Numbered from the stretch's first letter, positions 36,726 to 46,975 are shown. The stretch: DNA of 64,000 bases from Petrachloros mirabilis ULC683 (GCF_009939295.1 NZ_WVIC01000016.1:23695-87694); one strand, 5' to 3'. Made by a program: numbers and translations. Notes: generated by a model from the sequence alone, not told the origin.

Positions 36726-38126
36726 TCATGAGAAAGGGTAGCTGCGAGGGGTGTACACCCATGGGGTGCCATCTTGACGAGCCAGGGTGCGAGTCTGACT
36801 AGAGCCAATCAAAATCACGGTTCTCATGTCGGTGTCTTCAACCGATAACTGCGCCAAGGTCTTAACGATTATGGCTTGAGCGGATCGGCCAACGCTTTGG
36901 GCTAATATCAACGGCGTTTCAGGGGCACGCCATTGCAACAGCAAATCCTTAGCCTGCTGGAGCTGCCAAGTGCGCTGCTTGGAGACAGGGTTATAAATGG
37001 CAATGGCAAAATCAGCCTGAGCCGCCGCGGTCAGCCGTTGGGCAATTACCGACCAGGGTTTGAGAATATCTGAGAGGGAAATCACACAAAAGTCATGGCC
37101 AAGGGGTGCCCCCACCTGAGCCGCCGCCGCCTGCATGGCGGAAATGCCAGGGCAGACCTGAATGGAAATCTGTTCCCAGGCGGGATTGGCCTCTTGCTCT
37201 AAGATTTCAAACACGGCGGCGGCCATGGCAAAGATCCCCGGGTCGCCCGAGGAAATCACGGCGACTGAACGCCCCTGAGCGGCGAGGTTGAGAGCTAGGT
37301 GGGCGCGATCGCGCTCCACCCGATTATCGGATCTATGGCAAATTGTGTGGCTGGGTCGCAGCGGTTCAACCAGCTTTAAGTAGGTTTTGTACCCCACCCA
37401 ATCGGTTGCTGAACGCAGAACGCGCTGCACTTCTGGGGACATCCACTCCATCGCCCCTGGCCCGGTGCCCACAATTGCTAAATGCCCGGTTTTCGCTGCT
37501 TGGGGATGAAACCGATACACTAGATGCTCTGGGCTGGGGGAGGTAGTGGGGTCTTGCTCGGTTACCTCGATGGTGAGGCTGCCAGTCTCCGTGAGCGGCA
37601 ATTGACTTTGCTGGAGCCAGGGCGCAGTGCCAATCAGTTTGACGGACTCCCCCGCCAGCAAATTAGACAAAAACGTTTTGGCATCCTCAGGGTTGACCAG
37701 GGTATAGCCTGCCGGCGGTGAAAGCAACGCCGCTCGAAACCGCAGTTCCCCCGGGGTGGTAATAGCTGGCTCAATGTTCAAGAGAGCCGCCAGATGCCGA
37801 GCCAGGTCGTTAGCACCCTGTAAGCCGCCCAGGAGGGGCACCACAGCGCTACCATCTTCTGCGATCGCCAGCACCGGGGGTTCCTGCCACTTGTTGGTGA
37901 GTACTGAAGCCAGGGTGCGAATCAGAATCCCGGCTGCACAGACCCCAATGATCGGCGTTCCCGCTTGAAAGAGCTGTCGTAGCGTTTCCCCAAAGTCCTG
38001 AAAGGGAATATCCACATCTTCAGTGCGCCCCTCTAGTCCATAGAGCAAGGAGTCCGGAATAGAAGGCATCACAGTACGGGCAAAATCTGCCCCCGTTTGA
38101 TTCAAGGCAATAATAGCAACGCTCAT
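36726..38126 (-). CDS. cobJ: Precorrin-3B C17-methyltransferase fused behind a CbiG-type domain
   Basis: Cobalamin corrin-ring synthesis. The first 200 residues resemble CbiG/CobE (cobalt-precorrin-5A hydrolase): IALNQTGADFARTV, IIGVCAAGILIRTLAS, IAEDGSAVVPLLGGLQGAN. The rest is CobJ/CbiH: LAIVGTGPGAMEWMSPEV, ISSGDPGIFAMAA, VCPGISAMQAAAAQVG, IYNPVSKQRTWQLQ, SSQTRTL. The CbiG-CobJ fusion is common in cyanobacteria. ATG 38126 is at the natural start; a longer frame to 38168 matches nothing. The cobalamin riboswitch at 46.8 kb serves another gene. Confidence 0.9.
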   Translation of the reverse strand: MSVAIIALNQTGADFARTVMPSIPDSLLYGLEGRTEDVDIPFQDFGETLRQLFQAGTPIIGVCAAGILIRTLASVLTNKWQEPPVLAIAEDGSAVVPLLGGLQGANDLARHLAALLNIEPAITTPGELRFRAALLSPPAGYTLVNPEDAKTFLSNLLAGESVKLIGTAPWLQQSQLPLTETGSLTIEVTEQDPTTSPSPEHLVYRFHPQAAKTGHLAIVGTGPGAMEWMSPEVQRVLRSATDWVGYKTYLKLVEPLRPSHTICHRSDNRVERDRAHLALNLAAQGRSVAVISSGDPGIFAMAAAVFEILEQEANPAWEQISIQVCPGISAMQAAAAQVGAPLGHDFCVISLSDILKPWSVIAQRLTAAAQADFAIAIYNPVSKQRTWQLQQAKDLLLQWRAPETPLILAQSVGRSAQAIIVKTLAQLSVEDTDMRTVILIGSSQTRTLARQDGTPWVYTPRSYPFS

Positions 38127-38181
38127 GGAGTCTTGAACCCTACTCAACTTAAATTCCACCGTAATCAAAATAGGGCAAAGA

Positions 38182-38457
38182 CTATTTCCGCTGCTCTTGA
38201 ATGCCCCGCCGAAACGCCTTGGCCGCGGCTAGGGGACTGGAGTTCTGCACACAGCCTCTCAACAGATTAAAATCTAAGTCGGGAAGGAGTTCACTGCGAG
38301 CGATCTTCTCATAGCCAGAGGTCTGAGCCAACCGTACCGAATTCTCTTCACGCCTGTGGTAGAGGATGAAACAGCTGTTTTGCCAGAACCACACCTCTTT
38401 CACCCCCAATCGTTGAAACCGCTTCAGGCGGTTCAGCCCTCCACTGGTGACGATAAC
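38182..38457 (-). pseudogene. C-terminal remnant of a Uma2 family gene
   Basis: The minus-strand text from 38457 downward reads VIVTSGGLNRLKRFQRLGVKEVWFW (quoted to show match to Uma2, e.g. the intact gene at 459), then LYHRREENS and a terminal ELLPDLDFNLLRGC. About 91 codons remain; the N-terminal nuclease half is gone. It starts immediately and in the same frame after the murG stop TAG, so the deletion joined it to the murG 3' end. Confidence 0.75.
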
Positions 38458-39555
38458 CTACAGAAGAACTTGTTGGGCGACTGCTGCAAATTGTGCGGTA
38501 CTGTCCTGAACCGCTAAGCTTTGGGCATCTGCCGCCATAGCCTGTCGCCGCTTGGGATTTTTGAGCAACTCCAGCACCACTTCTTCTAGGCGACCGGCAG
38601 TTAGCTCCTGTTGTCGAAAGCTGAGTGCTGCTCCAGCATGGGTGAAGACAGCAGCATTGTATGCCTGATGATCTTCCGCTGCGTAGGGATAGGGCACCAA
38701 AATTGAAGGTGTTCCCGTGATCGCTAGTTCTGTGAGGGTTCCGGCTCCGGCGCGACTAATCGCTAGGTCAGCCCGCTGCAACAAACCCGCCATCTGATCA
38801 TAAAAAGGACGCGCCAGATAGTGAGGATGTTCAAAACCGTAGAGATCCGGATCTCGATCTCCGGTCAGATGCACAATCCAGGTTCCAGCCTCCAGCCAAG
38901 CTGGGGCACATTCTCGCACGAGTTTGTTCAGTGCCACAGCCCCTTGACTGCCTCCGGTCACCACAATTAAGAGCGCGCCGTCTGGGATGGGTAGATCACA
39001 GGGGTTGGACTGTTGAAACGCATCCCGCACCGGGGTGCCGACTACGGTGGTTTTGGCTTTGGGTAAATATGGCACCGCTGCTGCAAAGCCCAAGGCCACT
39101 ACACTACAGTAAGCACTCAAAAATCGCGTGACTTTGCCGGGTAGTGCATTTGAGTCATGTAAAACACTGGGCAGCCCCAGGGACTTGGCTGCCAAAATGG
39201 CGGGAGCGGCAATGTAGCCCCCTGTGGTCAGCACACCCTGGAACTTTCCGGTTTTCAGCAGTTTGCGGGTTTGCCAAATTGCCACCCCAAACCTAATCAG
39301 GGTTCGCAGTGTCCCTAGGCTCGGTCGTCCCTGGAATCCCTCTACGGCTATAGTATGGAGACGATACTGCTGGGGCACCAGTTGGGTTTCTAGGCGGTCG
39401 GGCACCCCCAGCCATTCAATTTGCACCTGTTGCTGAGCCAAGGCATCTGCCACTGCGATCGCCGGAAACAAATGCCCCCCTGTACCACTAGCCGCAACCA
39501 ACAGCCGGGGGTTTCCGGAAGAAAGCGGTTTGCCCAAGGGTGTATCCATCAGCAT
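38458..39555 (-). CDS. murG: UDP-GlcNAc--lipid II transferase MurG
   Basis: Adds GlcNAc to lipid I on the cytoplasmic face, giving lipid II. 365 residues. Acceptor-side glycine loop ASGTGGHLFPAIAVADAL, GGYIAAPAILAAKSLGLP, second glycine loop VVTGGSQGAVALN, donor site SRAGAGTLTELA and PYPYAAEDHQAYNA. Complete, with ATG 39549 possible as well. Its stop codon is followed in frame by a Uma2 remnant. murF lies elsewhere at 60722. Confidence 0.96.
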   Translation of the reverse strand: MLMDTPLGKPLSSGNPRLLVAASGTGGHLFPAIAVADALAQQQVQIEWLGVPDRLETQLVPQQYRLHTIAVEGFQGRPSLGTLRTLIRFGVAIWQTRKLLKTGKFQGVLTTGGYIAAPAILAAKSLGLPSVLHDSNALPGKVTRFLSAYCSVVALGFAAAVPYLPKAKTTVVGTPVRDAFQQSNPCDLPIPDGALLIVVTGGSQGAVALNKLVRECAPAWLEAGTWIVHLTGDRDPDLYGFEHPHYLARPFYDQMAGLLQRADLAISRAGAGTLTELAITGTPSILVPYPYAAEDHQAYNAAVFTHAGAALSFRQQELTAGRLEEVVLELLKNPKRRQAMAADAQSLAVQDSTAQFAAVAQQVLL

Positions 39556-39681
39556 CCATGCCGTGTAAAAGCCATCCGAATCATACCGTTTCCCATTAAA
39601 ATCAAGACCCAGTTGCGCTCAGAACATGCTAGAACTAGCAGCAAAGGATTACCTCAATCCAGTCCATAGGATGTCGTCAGT

Positions 39682-40560
39682 ATGGTGAACCAATCTTTCC
39701 CTAGGGGTGTTGCCCTGTCCCAGCGGCTACGTTTTTCGATGATGGGGCTGATACTCCTGTGTATTCCACTCGGCCTGGGAGATCCGGGCAAAGCTCTCAC
39801 CATTGCCGAGGCGCAATTACCCTCAACCAGCGCTCAGCCAGCAACCAGTGCCCCCGCAGACCTAAGCGATCGCTTGGCGGAGATTGATGCAGCGGCCAAT
39901 CGCCAAGATCTCAATGCCTTGATGCGTTTCTACAGCAGTGATTTTCAGCATCAGGATGGGTTGAACCATGCTGCGATGACAGAGGTGATCAAAAATTTTT
40001 GGGACACCCATGAGCAGGTAGAGTACACCACCAAGCTGTTGTCTTGGCAATCCACTGGGACAAACCGATACACCGCTGAAACCGAAACCACAGTAACGGG
40101 AACCCAGATCTTGAGCGATCGAGAGCTGAAACTAACCGCAACCCTGCGATCGCAACAGCAATTTGTCGAAGGGCAAATTGTTCGCCAGACCACCTTAGCA
40201 GAGCAAAGCCAGATTACCTCGGGAGAAAGTCCCCCCACTGTGACCGTGAATATGCCCGCTCAAGTGCAAGCAGGGCAGTCTTTTAACTTTGATGCCATTG
40301 TCCAAGAACCCCTGGGCTCACAAATTCTCATGGGTGCAGTGTACCAAGAGCCCGTCAACGCCGAAAACTACCAAAAGAAACCCGATATTCAGCTAGAGCC
40401 CTTACGATCGGGCGGCTTTTTCAAAACTGGGCGTGCGGCGGCTGAGCCCTCTCAAGAATGGATTTCCGCTGTTTTTGTTCGAGAAGGGGGAATGACATTT
40501 GTGACGCAGCGCCTCAACGTCATTTCTGCCCAAGCATCAACCCCAGCTACTGCGAGATAA
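39682..40560 (+). CDS. Exported protein with an NTF2-like (SnoaL) domain
   Basis: 292 residues. N-terminal signal segment MMGLILLCIPLGLGDPGKA followed by a low-complexity Ser/Ala/Thr linker. From residue 68, LAEIDAAANRQDLNALMRFYS and FWDTHEQVEYTTKLLSW look like the NTF2-like helix and strand pattern of nuclear-transport-factor-2/SnoaL folds; the C-terminal part is beta-rich with LEPLRSGGFFKTGRA. Found just upstream of minC in cyanobacteria, function unknown; proximity (51 bp) suggests co-expression. Confidence 0.7.
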   Translation: MVNQSFPRGVALSQRLRFSMMGLILLCIPLGLGDPGKALTIAEAQLPSTSAQPATSAPADLSDRLAEIDAAANRQDLNALMRFYSSDFQHQDGLNHAAMTEVIKNFWDTHEQVEYTTKLLSWQSTGTNRYTAETETTVTGTQILSDRELKLTATLRSQQQFVEGQIVRQTTLAEQSQITSGESPPTVTVNMPAQVQAGQSFNFDAIVQEPLGSQILMGAVYQEPVNAENYQKKPDIQLEPLRSGGFFKTGRAAAEPSQEWISAVFVREGGMTFVTQRLNVISAQASTPATAR

Positions 40561-40611
40561 TTCTTCAACCCTGTGTCCTATGTGTAGGCAACCTTAAGCC
40601 TTGGTGCTGTC

Positions 40612-41439
40612 ATGAATTTGGATATTTCTACCCCCAACACCGAAGCGACACTTCCCCCCCTAGGAGAGACACTCACCAGTCCGCCGGTGGAGCCACAGTT
40701 GCAATTTCTAGAAGCCGCTCAGATGTTGCAGGTGCAAATCCCCACCCCCCAAGAAACAGCCCTGGATTGGCAAGAAATTTGGCAGCATCTCTGTCAGCGT
40801 CTTGATGCCAGTCGGCGGATGTGGCCCGACAACCTCAATGTAGAAGTCAAAGTGGGTGAGCGCCTACTCGATCAGCGCCAATTGCAGATGCTGGAAACAG
40901 CCCTTTCTGGAGCCAACCTGCACCTGAAGCGAGTGTGTACCAGCCGCCGTCAAACCGCTATGGCTGCCATAACAGCCGGATACTCTGTCGAGCAACAAAC
41001 CCCACAGCTTACCCTGGCGCAAAAGCCCTTGAGCCGCATCCAATCACCCTCCCCAGACCTTACCACAGGTGGGGTGGCAGCGCCCCTTTATCTTCAAGCT
41101 ACCCTCCGTTCGGGTCGAGAAGTGAGCCATCCCGGCAGTGTGATCTTGCTTGGAGATTTAAATCCGGGCAGTGCCATCATTGCTGAGGGTGATATTCTGG
41201 TCTGGGGTCGCTTGCGAGGAATTGCCCACGCGGGTGCTCAAGGCAATGATCAGCGCTTGATCCTAGCGTTGCAGATGGAACCCACGCAACTGCGGATCGC
41301 CGATCAGGTCGCCAGAGCACCAGAAACGCCGCCCGATCAGTATCACCCCGAAGTGGCCTATGTGGCTGAGGATGGCATTCGTATTGCCAGAGCCAGTCAT
41401 TTTTCAGTTGATATGATCTCATCTTCTGCGGATCGATGA
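40612..41439 (+). CDS. minC: Septum site-determining protein MinC
   Basis: Inhibits FtsZ assembly away from mid-cell. 275 residues; the conserved C-terminal beta-helix of MinC is visible: LRSGREVSHPGSVILLGDLNPGS, GDILVWGRLRGIAHAG, and LQMEPTQLRIAD. The N-terminal FtsZ-interacting domain is divergent as usual. First gene of minC-minD-minE. Confidence 0.94.
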   Translation: MNLDISTPNTEATLPPLGETLTSPPVEPQLQFLEAAQMLQVQIPTPQETALDWQEIWQHLCQRLDASRRMWPDNLNVEVKVGERLLDQRQLQMLETALSGANLHLKRVCTSRRQTAMAAITAGYSVEQQTPQLTLAQKPLSRIQSPSPDLTTGGVAAPLYLQATLRSGREVSHPGSVILLGDLNPGSAIIAEGDILVWGRLRGIAHAGAQGNDQRLILALQMEPTQLRIADQVARAPETPPDQYHPEVAYVAEDGIRIARASHFSVDMISSSADR

Positions 41440-41498
41440 AATCTCTGTAAACGGGATATGATTTCCTTGACCAGCTTGACTTCAGGTGTGGCAAATCT

Positions 41499-42296
41499 AT
41501 GGGTCGAATTATTGTAATTACCTCTGGCAAAGGCGGAGTTGGCAAAACCACCACAACCGCCAATTTAGGAACAGCTCTAGCCCGTCTTGATCGCTCTGTA
41601 GCGCTGATGGACGCTGACTTTGGGCTGCGCAATCTAGATTTACTCTTAGGGCTAGAAAATCGAGTTGTTTATACCGCCCTAGAAGTCTTGGCTGGCCAGT
41701 GTCGCCTAGAGCAAGCTCTAGTCAAAGATAAGCGCCAGCGTGATTTAGTCTTACTACCTGCCGCCCAAAACCGCAATAAAGATGCGGTTTCTCCTGAGCA
41801 GATGAAGCAATTGGCCTACGCGCTCACCAAAAAATATGACTATGTGATCATTGACTGCCCAGCAGGCATTGAAATGGGCTTTCAAAACGCGATCGCAGCC
41901 GCCGACGAAGCCATTGTGGTCACCACCCCAGAAATTTCAGCCGTCCGAGACGCAGATCGCGTCATTGGGCTACTCGAAGCCCAACGCATCAAATCGGTCA
42001 AGCTGATTGTGAATCGCATCCGCCCCGCCATGGTGCAAGCCAATGACATGATGTCGGTAAGCGATGTTCAAGAAATTCTGTCTGTGCCCCTGCTCGGAAT
42101 TGTGCCGGACGACGAAAGAGTGATTATTTCAACCAACCGTGGGGAGCCCTTAGTGCTTTCAGAAGAGATTTCCATGAGTGGCCTCGCCTTCAACAACATC
42201 GCTCAGCGACTTGAAGGCAAAACAGTGGAGCTCCTAGACTTAGATGCAGCCTATGACACCTTATTTTCACGATTGCGTCGGCTCTTTAAAAAGTAA
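41499..42296 (+). CDS. minD: Septum site-determining ATPase MinD
   Basis: Deviant Walker A KGGVGKTTTTANLG near residue 10-17, DADFGLRNLDLLLG and IIDCPAGIEMGFQNA, and the C-terminal amphipathic membrane-targeting helix LFSRLRRLFKK. 265 residues. Recruits MinC to membrane and is released by MinE. 59 bp after minC. Confidence 0.97.
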   Translation: MGRIIVITSGKGGVGKTTTTANLGTALARLDRSVALMDADFGLRNLDLLLGLENRVVYTALEVLAGQCRLEQALVKDKRQRDLVLLPAAQNRNKDAVSPEQMKQLAYALTKKYDYVIIDCPAGIEMGFQNAIAAADEAIVVTTPEISAVRDADRVIGLLEAQRIKSVKLIVNRIRPAMVQANDMMSVSDVQEILSVPLLGIVPDDERVIISTNRGEPLVLSEEISMSGLAFNNIAQRLEGKTVELLDLDAAYDTLFSRLRRLFKK

Positions 42297-42374
42297 TAAA
42301 CGCATCGTTAAATGGGTGGGGGGGTTAGAGTGAACGTCACCCCGAGTACTGTATGATCCTTTGGCAATGGCGAT

Positions 42375-42677
42375 ATGATTACTGAACTGTTGGAACGGCT
42401 ATTTTTTGGATCGGAGACCCCCAAGAGTCGTGATCAGGTCAAAAACCGACTCAAGTTAGTCTTGGCTCACGATCGGGCTGATCTGACGCCTGAGATGATG
42501 GAGTCAATGCGGCGTGAAATTTTAGAGGTCGTCTCTCGCTATGTTGAGATTGAAACAGAAGGGTTTGACTTTTCCCTGGAGTCTGATCAGCGCACCACAG
42601 CTTTGATTGCTAATTTACCGATTCGTCGGGTAAAAATTGAACCCCAAGTCACTGGTTCCTCGGAAGGATCGCTGTGA
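42375..42677 (+). CDS. minE: Cell division topological specificity factor MinE
   Basis: 100 residues: LERLFFG and [19 protein letters not shown] (anti-MinCD helix), [13 protein letters not shown], and a C-terminal dimer domain. Stimulates MinD ATPase, sets pole oscillation. Its stop overlaps the start of yvcK by four bases. Confidence 0.95.
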   Translation: MITELLERLFFGSETPKSRDQVKNRLKLVLAHDRADLTPEMMESMRREILEVVSRYVEIETEGFDFSLESDQRTTALIANLPIRRVKIEPQVTGSSEGSL

Positions 42678-44038
42678 CCCTCAAAGCCCTTCAAACCTCT
42701 TTTCGGCCTTGGCTAGGGCGCTCAGCAAAATGGCTGTTGCCTGGGCTGTCGGTGAAACGCTGGCTCTTAATCAGCCTGCTGGGTTTGCTGCTGACCGTGC
42801 TGGGGCTAGCAATTTTGATGCGGCTCACCCCTATTTTTTACGTCACCCGCTTTTTGCAAGTCCTGCTTCAGGTGGCGACTCGCTATATTCCCAGCTATGT
42901 GAGTGGGCTGTTGGTGGTTTTGTTGGGGCTTTTTCTGGTGTGGTGGGGACAAAATCGTACCCTCGGCTCTATTACCGAAGTTTTAATGCCGGAAGGTCAA
43001 GATGAGTTGGTGAATCGGCTTCTCACCCATCGGCGCTTAAATCGTGGCCCTCGCATTGTCGCGGTGGGGGGCGGAACTGGACTTTCAACGCTATTACGTG
43101 GGTTAAAAACCTATAGCTCTAACATTACGGCAGTGGTGACAGTGGCCGATGATGGCGGCTCTTCGGGGCGGCTGCGGCAGCAAATGGGCGGTCTGCCCCC
43201 GGGGGATATTCGCAACTGCTTAGCGGCTCTAGCCGATCAAGAAAAGTTGATTACTGAATTGTTTCAATATCGCTTTCAGGTGGGGGATGGTCTGGCGGGG
43301 CATAGCTTTGGCAATTTGTTTCTGAGCGCCATGAACGAAATTACCCAGGGCTGGGAAGAGGCCATTATGGCTAGCTCTGAGGTGTTGGCGATTCAGGGGC
43401 AGGTGTTGCCCGCCACCCTGAGCGATGTGCAACTCTGGGCAGAGCTTGAAGATGGGCGCTTGATTTATGGGGAGTCGAATATTACGGCAGCAGGTGGCAA
43501 GATTCGGCGGATTGGTTGCACACCACCGCGGCCTCCTGCTCTACCCAGGGTGCTAGAGGCCATCCGCAACGCAGAGCTGATTATCTTAGGGCCAGGGAGT
43601 CTCTATACCAGTATCATTCCCAATTTGCTGGTGCCAGAAATTGTAGCTGCGATCGCAGCTAGCTCTGCACCTCGCATTTATGTCTGCAACATCATGAGCC
43701 AGCCCGGAGAAACCGATGGCTTCACCGTTTCAGATCATGTGCGAGTGCTAGACCGCCTCTGTGGTCGCCGCATTTTTGACGCCGTTTTAGCCCAGAAAAA
43801 ATCTCCCTCTCCTGCCTGTCTGAGACGCTATGCCCGAGAAAACTCTGCCCCCATCGAAATTGATCGTCAGGCACTCTTACATATGGGTTGCCGTGTCATT
43901 CTGGCAAATGTGATGGACGAAGACACCACCCCTCAATATGTTCGCCACAGCCCCTATCGACTAGCTCGAATCTTGATGCGATGGTACAGTCGCACTAACG
44001 GGATGGAACGACGAACTGCAACTTCAAAGTTGCAGTGA
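42674..44038 (+). CDS. yvcK: UDP-GlcNAc-binding protein YvcK (gluconeogenesis factor family)
   Basis: 454 residues. Two N-terminal membrane helices ([35 protein letters not shown]), then the YvcK/CofD-like fold: [62 protein letters not shown]. YvcK proteins bind UDP-sugars and affect cell shape and carbon metabolism. Starts at GTG 42674, overlapping minE, so expression is coupled to Min, which makes sense for envelope growth. Confidence 0.9.
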   Translation: MTLKALQTSFRPWLGRSAKWLLPGLSVKRWLLISLLGLLLTVLGLAILMRLTPIFYVTRFLQVLLQVATRYIPSYVSGLLVVLLGLFLVWWGQNRTLGSITEVLMPEGQDELVNRLLTHRRLNRGPRIVAVGGGTGLSTLLRGLKTYSSNITAVVTVADDGGSSGRLRQQMGGLPPGDIRNCLAALADQEKLITELFQYRFQVGDGLAGHSFGNLFLSAMNEITQGWEEAIMASSEVLAIQGQVLPATLSDVQLWAELEDGRLIYGESNITAAGGKIRRIGCTPPRPPALPRVLEAIRNAELIILGPGSLYTSIIPNLLVPEIVAAIAASSAPRIYVCNIMSQPGETDGFTVSDHVRVLDRLCGRRIFDAVLAQKKSPSPACLRRYARENSAPIEIDRQALLHMGCRVILANVMDEDTTPQYVRHSPYRLARILMRWYSRTNGMERRTATSKLQ

Positions 44039-44152
44039 GTGGAGGTCATCCACCCCTTATGATGAACACAGTTTACTTCTCCGTTTAAATTGACGTTTCG
44101 GGGATTTCTGTTCTCCTAGCTTTGTTCCTTAGCTGCACCCACCCAACGTCCT

Positions 44153-45742
44153 ATGTCTATCGGTTACTTTGCGCTAGTCCTGCATGCCCACCTGCCCTTT
44201 GTGCGGCATCCTGAGAGTGACTATGTACTTGAAGAGGAGTGGCTCTTTGAGGCCATCACAGAAACCTACGTTCCCCTGCTTCAGGTTTTTCAAGGACTCA
44301 AGCGCGATGGCATTGACTTTAAGCTCACCATGAGCATGACGCCCCCGTTGGTGTCCATGCTCCGTGATCCCCTGCTGATTCAGCGCTATGACGAACACCT
44401 GGTTCAGCTTGAAGAACTGGCTCAGCTTGAAGTAGAGCATAATGCTTTTAACGGCCACATGCGCTACCTAGCGGAGCACTATGTAGACGAATTCAGCCGG
44501 GTACGAGAGTTTTGGGAAAGCTGCGATCGCGACATCGTCGGAGCATTCAAGCAATATCTAGACAGCAACAACCTAGAAATCATCACCTGCGGTGCCACCC
44601 ACGGCTACCTGCCCCTGATGAAAATGCATCCCCAGGCCGTGTGGGCACAACTTCAAGTGGCCTGTGAACACTACGAAGAACATTTTGGCCGCCCCCCCAA
44701 AGGAATTTGGCTCCCTGAGTGCGCCTACTACGAAGGCTTAGAGCGCATGTTAGCGGATGTAGGGCTTCGCTACTTCCTCACCGATGGCCACGGCATCCTC
44801 TATGCCCGTCCTCGACCCCGGTTTGGCACCTATGCCCCCATCTTTGCCGAGACTGGCGTAGCCGCCTTTGCCCGAGACCATGAATCTTCGCAGCAGGTGT
44901 GGTCTTCAGAAGTAGGCTATCCCGGCGCAGCCGAATACCGCGAGTTTTATAAAGACCTGGGCTGGGAAGCTGACTATGAGTATATCAAACCCTACATCAT
45001 GCCCAATGGTCAGCGCAAAAATGTAGGCATCAAGTACCACAAAATCACTGGGCGGGGCTTAGGTCTGAGCGACAAAGCCCTCTACGATCCCTACTGGGCA
45101 AGAGAAAAAGCAGCCGAACATGCTGGCAACTTCATGTTCAACCGCGAGAAGCAGATCCGACACCTATACGGCATCATGGGGCGGCCTCCTATTGTTGTAT
45201 CTCCCTACGATGCAGAATTGTTTGGACATTGGTGGTATGAAGGCCCCTGGTTTATTGACTACCTGTTCCGCAAATCCTGGTACGATCAACAGACCTATGA
45301 CCTCACCCACCTAGCCGACTACCTGCGCGACAATCCCACCCAGCAGGTCTGCCGTCCTTCCCAATCCAGTTGGGGGTTTCGCGGCTTCCATGAGTATTGG
45401 TTGAACGACACCAATGCCTGGATCTATCCTCACTTGCATAAAGCTGCCGGACGCATGGTGGAACTTGCCACCCGAGAGCCAGCGGATGAACTAGAGTGGA
45501 AAGCCTTAAATCAAGCTGCCCGAGAGCTGTTACTGGCACAGTCTTCTGACTGGGCGTTTATTATGCGCACGGGTACCATGGTGCCCTATGCCGTCCGTCG
45601 CACCCGCTCACACCTAGTGCGCTTCCATAAGCTCTATGACGAGATTAAAGAGGGTAAAATTGATTCCGGCTGGCTCGAAAAAGTAGAACTGATGGACAAC
45701 ATCTTCCCGCAAATCAATTATCGGGTCTATCGACCGCTATAG
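44153..45742 (+). CDS. GH57 alpha-1,4-glucan branching-type enzyme with DUF1957
   Basis: 529 residues. GH57 catalytic motifs: LHAHLPFVRHP, the nucleophile segment GIWLPECAYYEG and the acid segment SPYDAELFGHWWYEGP, plus the DUF1957 C-terminal helical domain. Length and order match thermophile-type branching enzymes TT1467/BranchA-type, which form alpha-1,6 branches in glycogen. 115 bp after yvcK. ATG 44153. Confidence 0.92.
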   Translation: MSIGYFALVLHAHLPFVRHPESDYVLEEEWLFEAITETYVPLLQVFQGLKRDGIDFKLTMSMTPPLVSMLRDPLLIQRYDEHLVQLEELAQLEVEHNAFNGHMRYLAEHYVDEFSRVREFWESCDRDIVGAFKQYLDSNNLEIITCGATHGYLPLMKMHPQAVWAQLQVACEHYEEHFGRPPKGIWLPECAYYEGLERMLADVGLRYFLTDGHGILYARPRPRFGTYAPIFAETGVAAFARDHESSQQVWSSEVGYPGAAEYREFYKDLGWEADYEYIKPYIMPNGQRKNVGIKYHKITGRGLGLSDKALYDPYWAREKAAEHAGNFMFNREKQIRHLYGIMGRPPIVVSPYDAELFGHWWYEGPWFIDYLFRKSWYDQQTYDLTHLADYLRDNPTQQVCRPSQSSWGFRGFHEYWLNDTNAWIYPHLHKAAGRMVELATREPADELEWKALNQAARELLLAQSSDWAFIMRTGTMVPYAVRRTRSHLVRFHKLYDEIKEGKIDSGWLEKVELMDNIFPQINYRVYRPL

Positions 45743-45743
45743 G

Positions 45744-45936
45744 CTACGGTGTACACAGAGTCTATGAGTCAAACCCATAATGCTGCATTCGCCCCCCTAA
45801 CCCCCCCTCGCGCAGCGTGCCCGAAGGGCGTAATTCTGGGGGGAATCAGATAGATCGTCAAAGTCCCCCAGAATGGGGGATTTAGGGGGCTAGGTAGGCT
45901 GGATAACAGAACCGAGGACTTGTGTGTACACGGTAG
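45744..45936. mobile_element. MITE-like repeat, family C, copy 1
   Basis: Ends CTACGGTGTACACAGAGTC and GACTTGTGTGTACACGGTAG are inverted copies. Internal G/C hairpins include CCCCCAGAATGGGGG, shared with family B. Begins at the branching-enzyme stop, ends 30 bp before the ABC-2 permease stop. No coding content. Confidence 0.8.
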
Positions 45937-45966
45937 CGCTATGGGAGGTCTGGCTCTCTCCAGTCC

Positions 45967-46740
45967 TTAAAATTCTCTGCGGGCGAAAATGAGAGTTGAG
46001 ACTGTCAGCAACAGCACAATATAGGCGATGCCATAGAGAGCACTGACAAGGAGTTCAGAAGAGTTGGGCAAAATGCCATACACAGCCTGATTTTTGAGGT
46101 CTAACCGAGCTAGATCCGGAAAAACCAAATAGATCCCCTTCACTAAGGTCTTGACACTTTCGGTCTCAATGGACTGGCTAAGTGCTACCAAATTTTGGCT
46201 AAAATGCCCCATAACATAAACGGCAAAGGTCAAAATTGTGGCAATGAGTGAGCTGGTAAAGACGCCAAATAAAATGGCGGCTGCCGTAATCAACGACAGC
46301 TCTATGCCGAGATAGAGGGTTGAAATCAACAGGCTACCCAAAGGATAGTCAATCTGACGCCAGCTCATCACCAGCAAGAAAATAATCATCATCAAGGCCA
46401 AAAGTACCGCTAAAACGGCTGATAGGCCCAGGTGCTTGCCTAGGATGAATTCGCTGCGACTCATAGGCTTGGCAATTAAGACCAGGGCGGTTCGTTTTTC
46501 AATCTCTTTATTGATTAAGCCCCCACCCACAAAGGCAGCCACTGCTAGCCCAAACAGCCCCATGCCAGCCATACCTACATCCAGGCTGATTTTGGCTTCC
46601 GCTCCCCCCGATACCTCGGTGAGAAACAGCACACTGAGGACGAGTGCGATCGCATAGAGTCCTGCCAGATACAAAACCCGTTCCCGAAAGATCTCCCGAA
46701 AGACATTGGCTGCAATTGACCAGATTCGACGAACGTTCAT
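45967..46740 (-). CDS. ABC-2 type transporter permease
   Basis: About 257 residues with six hydrophobic segments. VFREIFRERVLYLAGLYAI and VGMAGMGLFGLAVAAFVGGG, GLINKEIEKRTALVLIAKPMSR (partial quote) resemble the permease of ABC-2 systems similar to YwlG/NosY-like, in which the loop carries the EKR. No ATPase gene is adjacent, so the partner is elsewhere. ATG 46740 starts at the cytosolic helix; a longer frame to 46791 lacks homology. Confidence 0.8.
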   Translation of the reverse strand: MNVRRIWSIAANVFREIFRERVLYLAGLYAIALVLSVLFLTEVSGGAEAKISLDVGMAGMGLFGLAVAAFVGGGLINKEIEKRTALVLIAKPMSRSEFILGKHLGLSAVLAVLLALMMIIFLLVMSWRQIDYPLGSLLISTLYLGIELSLITAAAILFGVFTSSLIATILTFAVYVMGHFSQNLVALSQSIETESVKTLVKGIYLVFPDLARLDLKNQAVYGILPNSSELLVSALYGIAYIVLLLTVSTLIFARREF

Positions 46741-46831
46741 AGCTCTATGCGTAAATTGCCACCCTTTAGGATGCCCCATTCTTGCCGCCAATGGTAGATG
46801 TTCTAGCCCTTCGATGATATACTCCTTGCTA

Positions 46832-46975
46832 TCGGTTCTAGCGGGGAACAGCCGCTAGAGGTAACGGGGAAAGTCTGGTGAGAATCCGGCACTGTCCCGC
46901 AACTGTGAGGCCAGCCCTGTGGCTTGCTGAGTCAGGATGCCCGCCGATGTGTCTCTTTTGGTGAGTACCAGACCT
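46832..46975 (+). promoter_or_regulatory. Cobalamin (adenosylcobalamin) riboswitch
   Basis: The sequence has the full conserved set of a class I cobalamin riboswitch: GGTTCTAGCGGGGAACAG leading part, GAGGTAACGGGGAAAGTCTG, then GGTGAGAATCCGGCACTG, CCCGCAACTGTGAGG and the B12 box GAGTCAGGATGCCCGCC. It lies on the plus strand 420 bp before cobW. It would lower cobW expression when cobalamin is plentiful. A further hairpin near 46985-47020 may be part of the expression platform. Confidence 0.92.
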
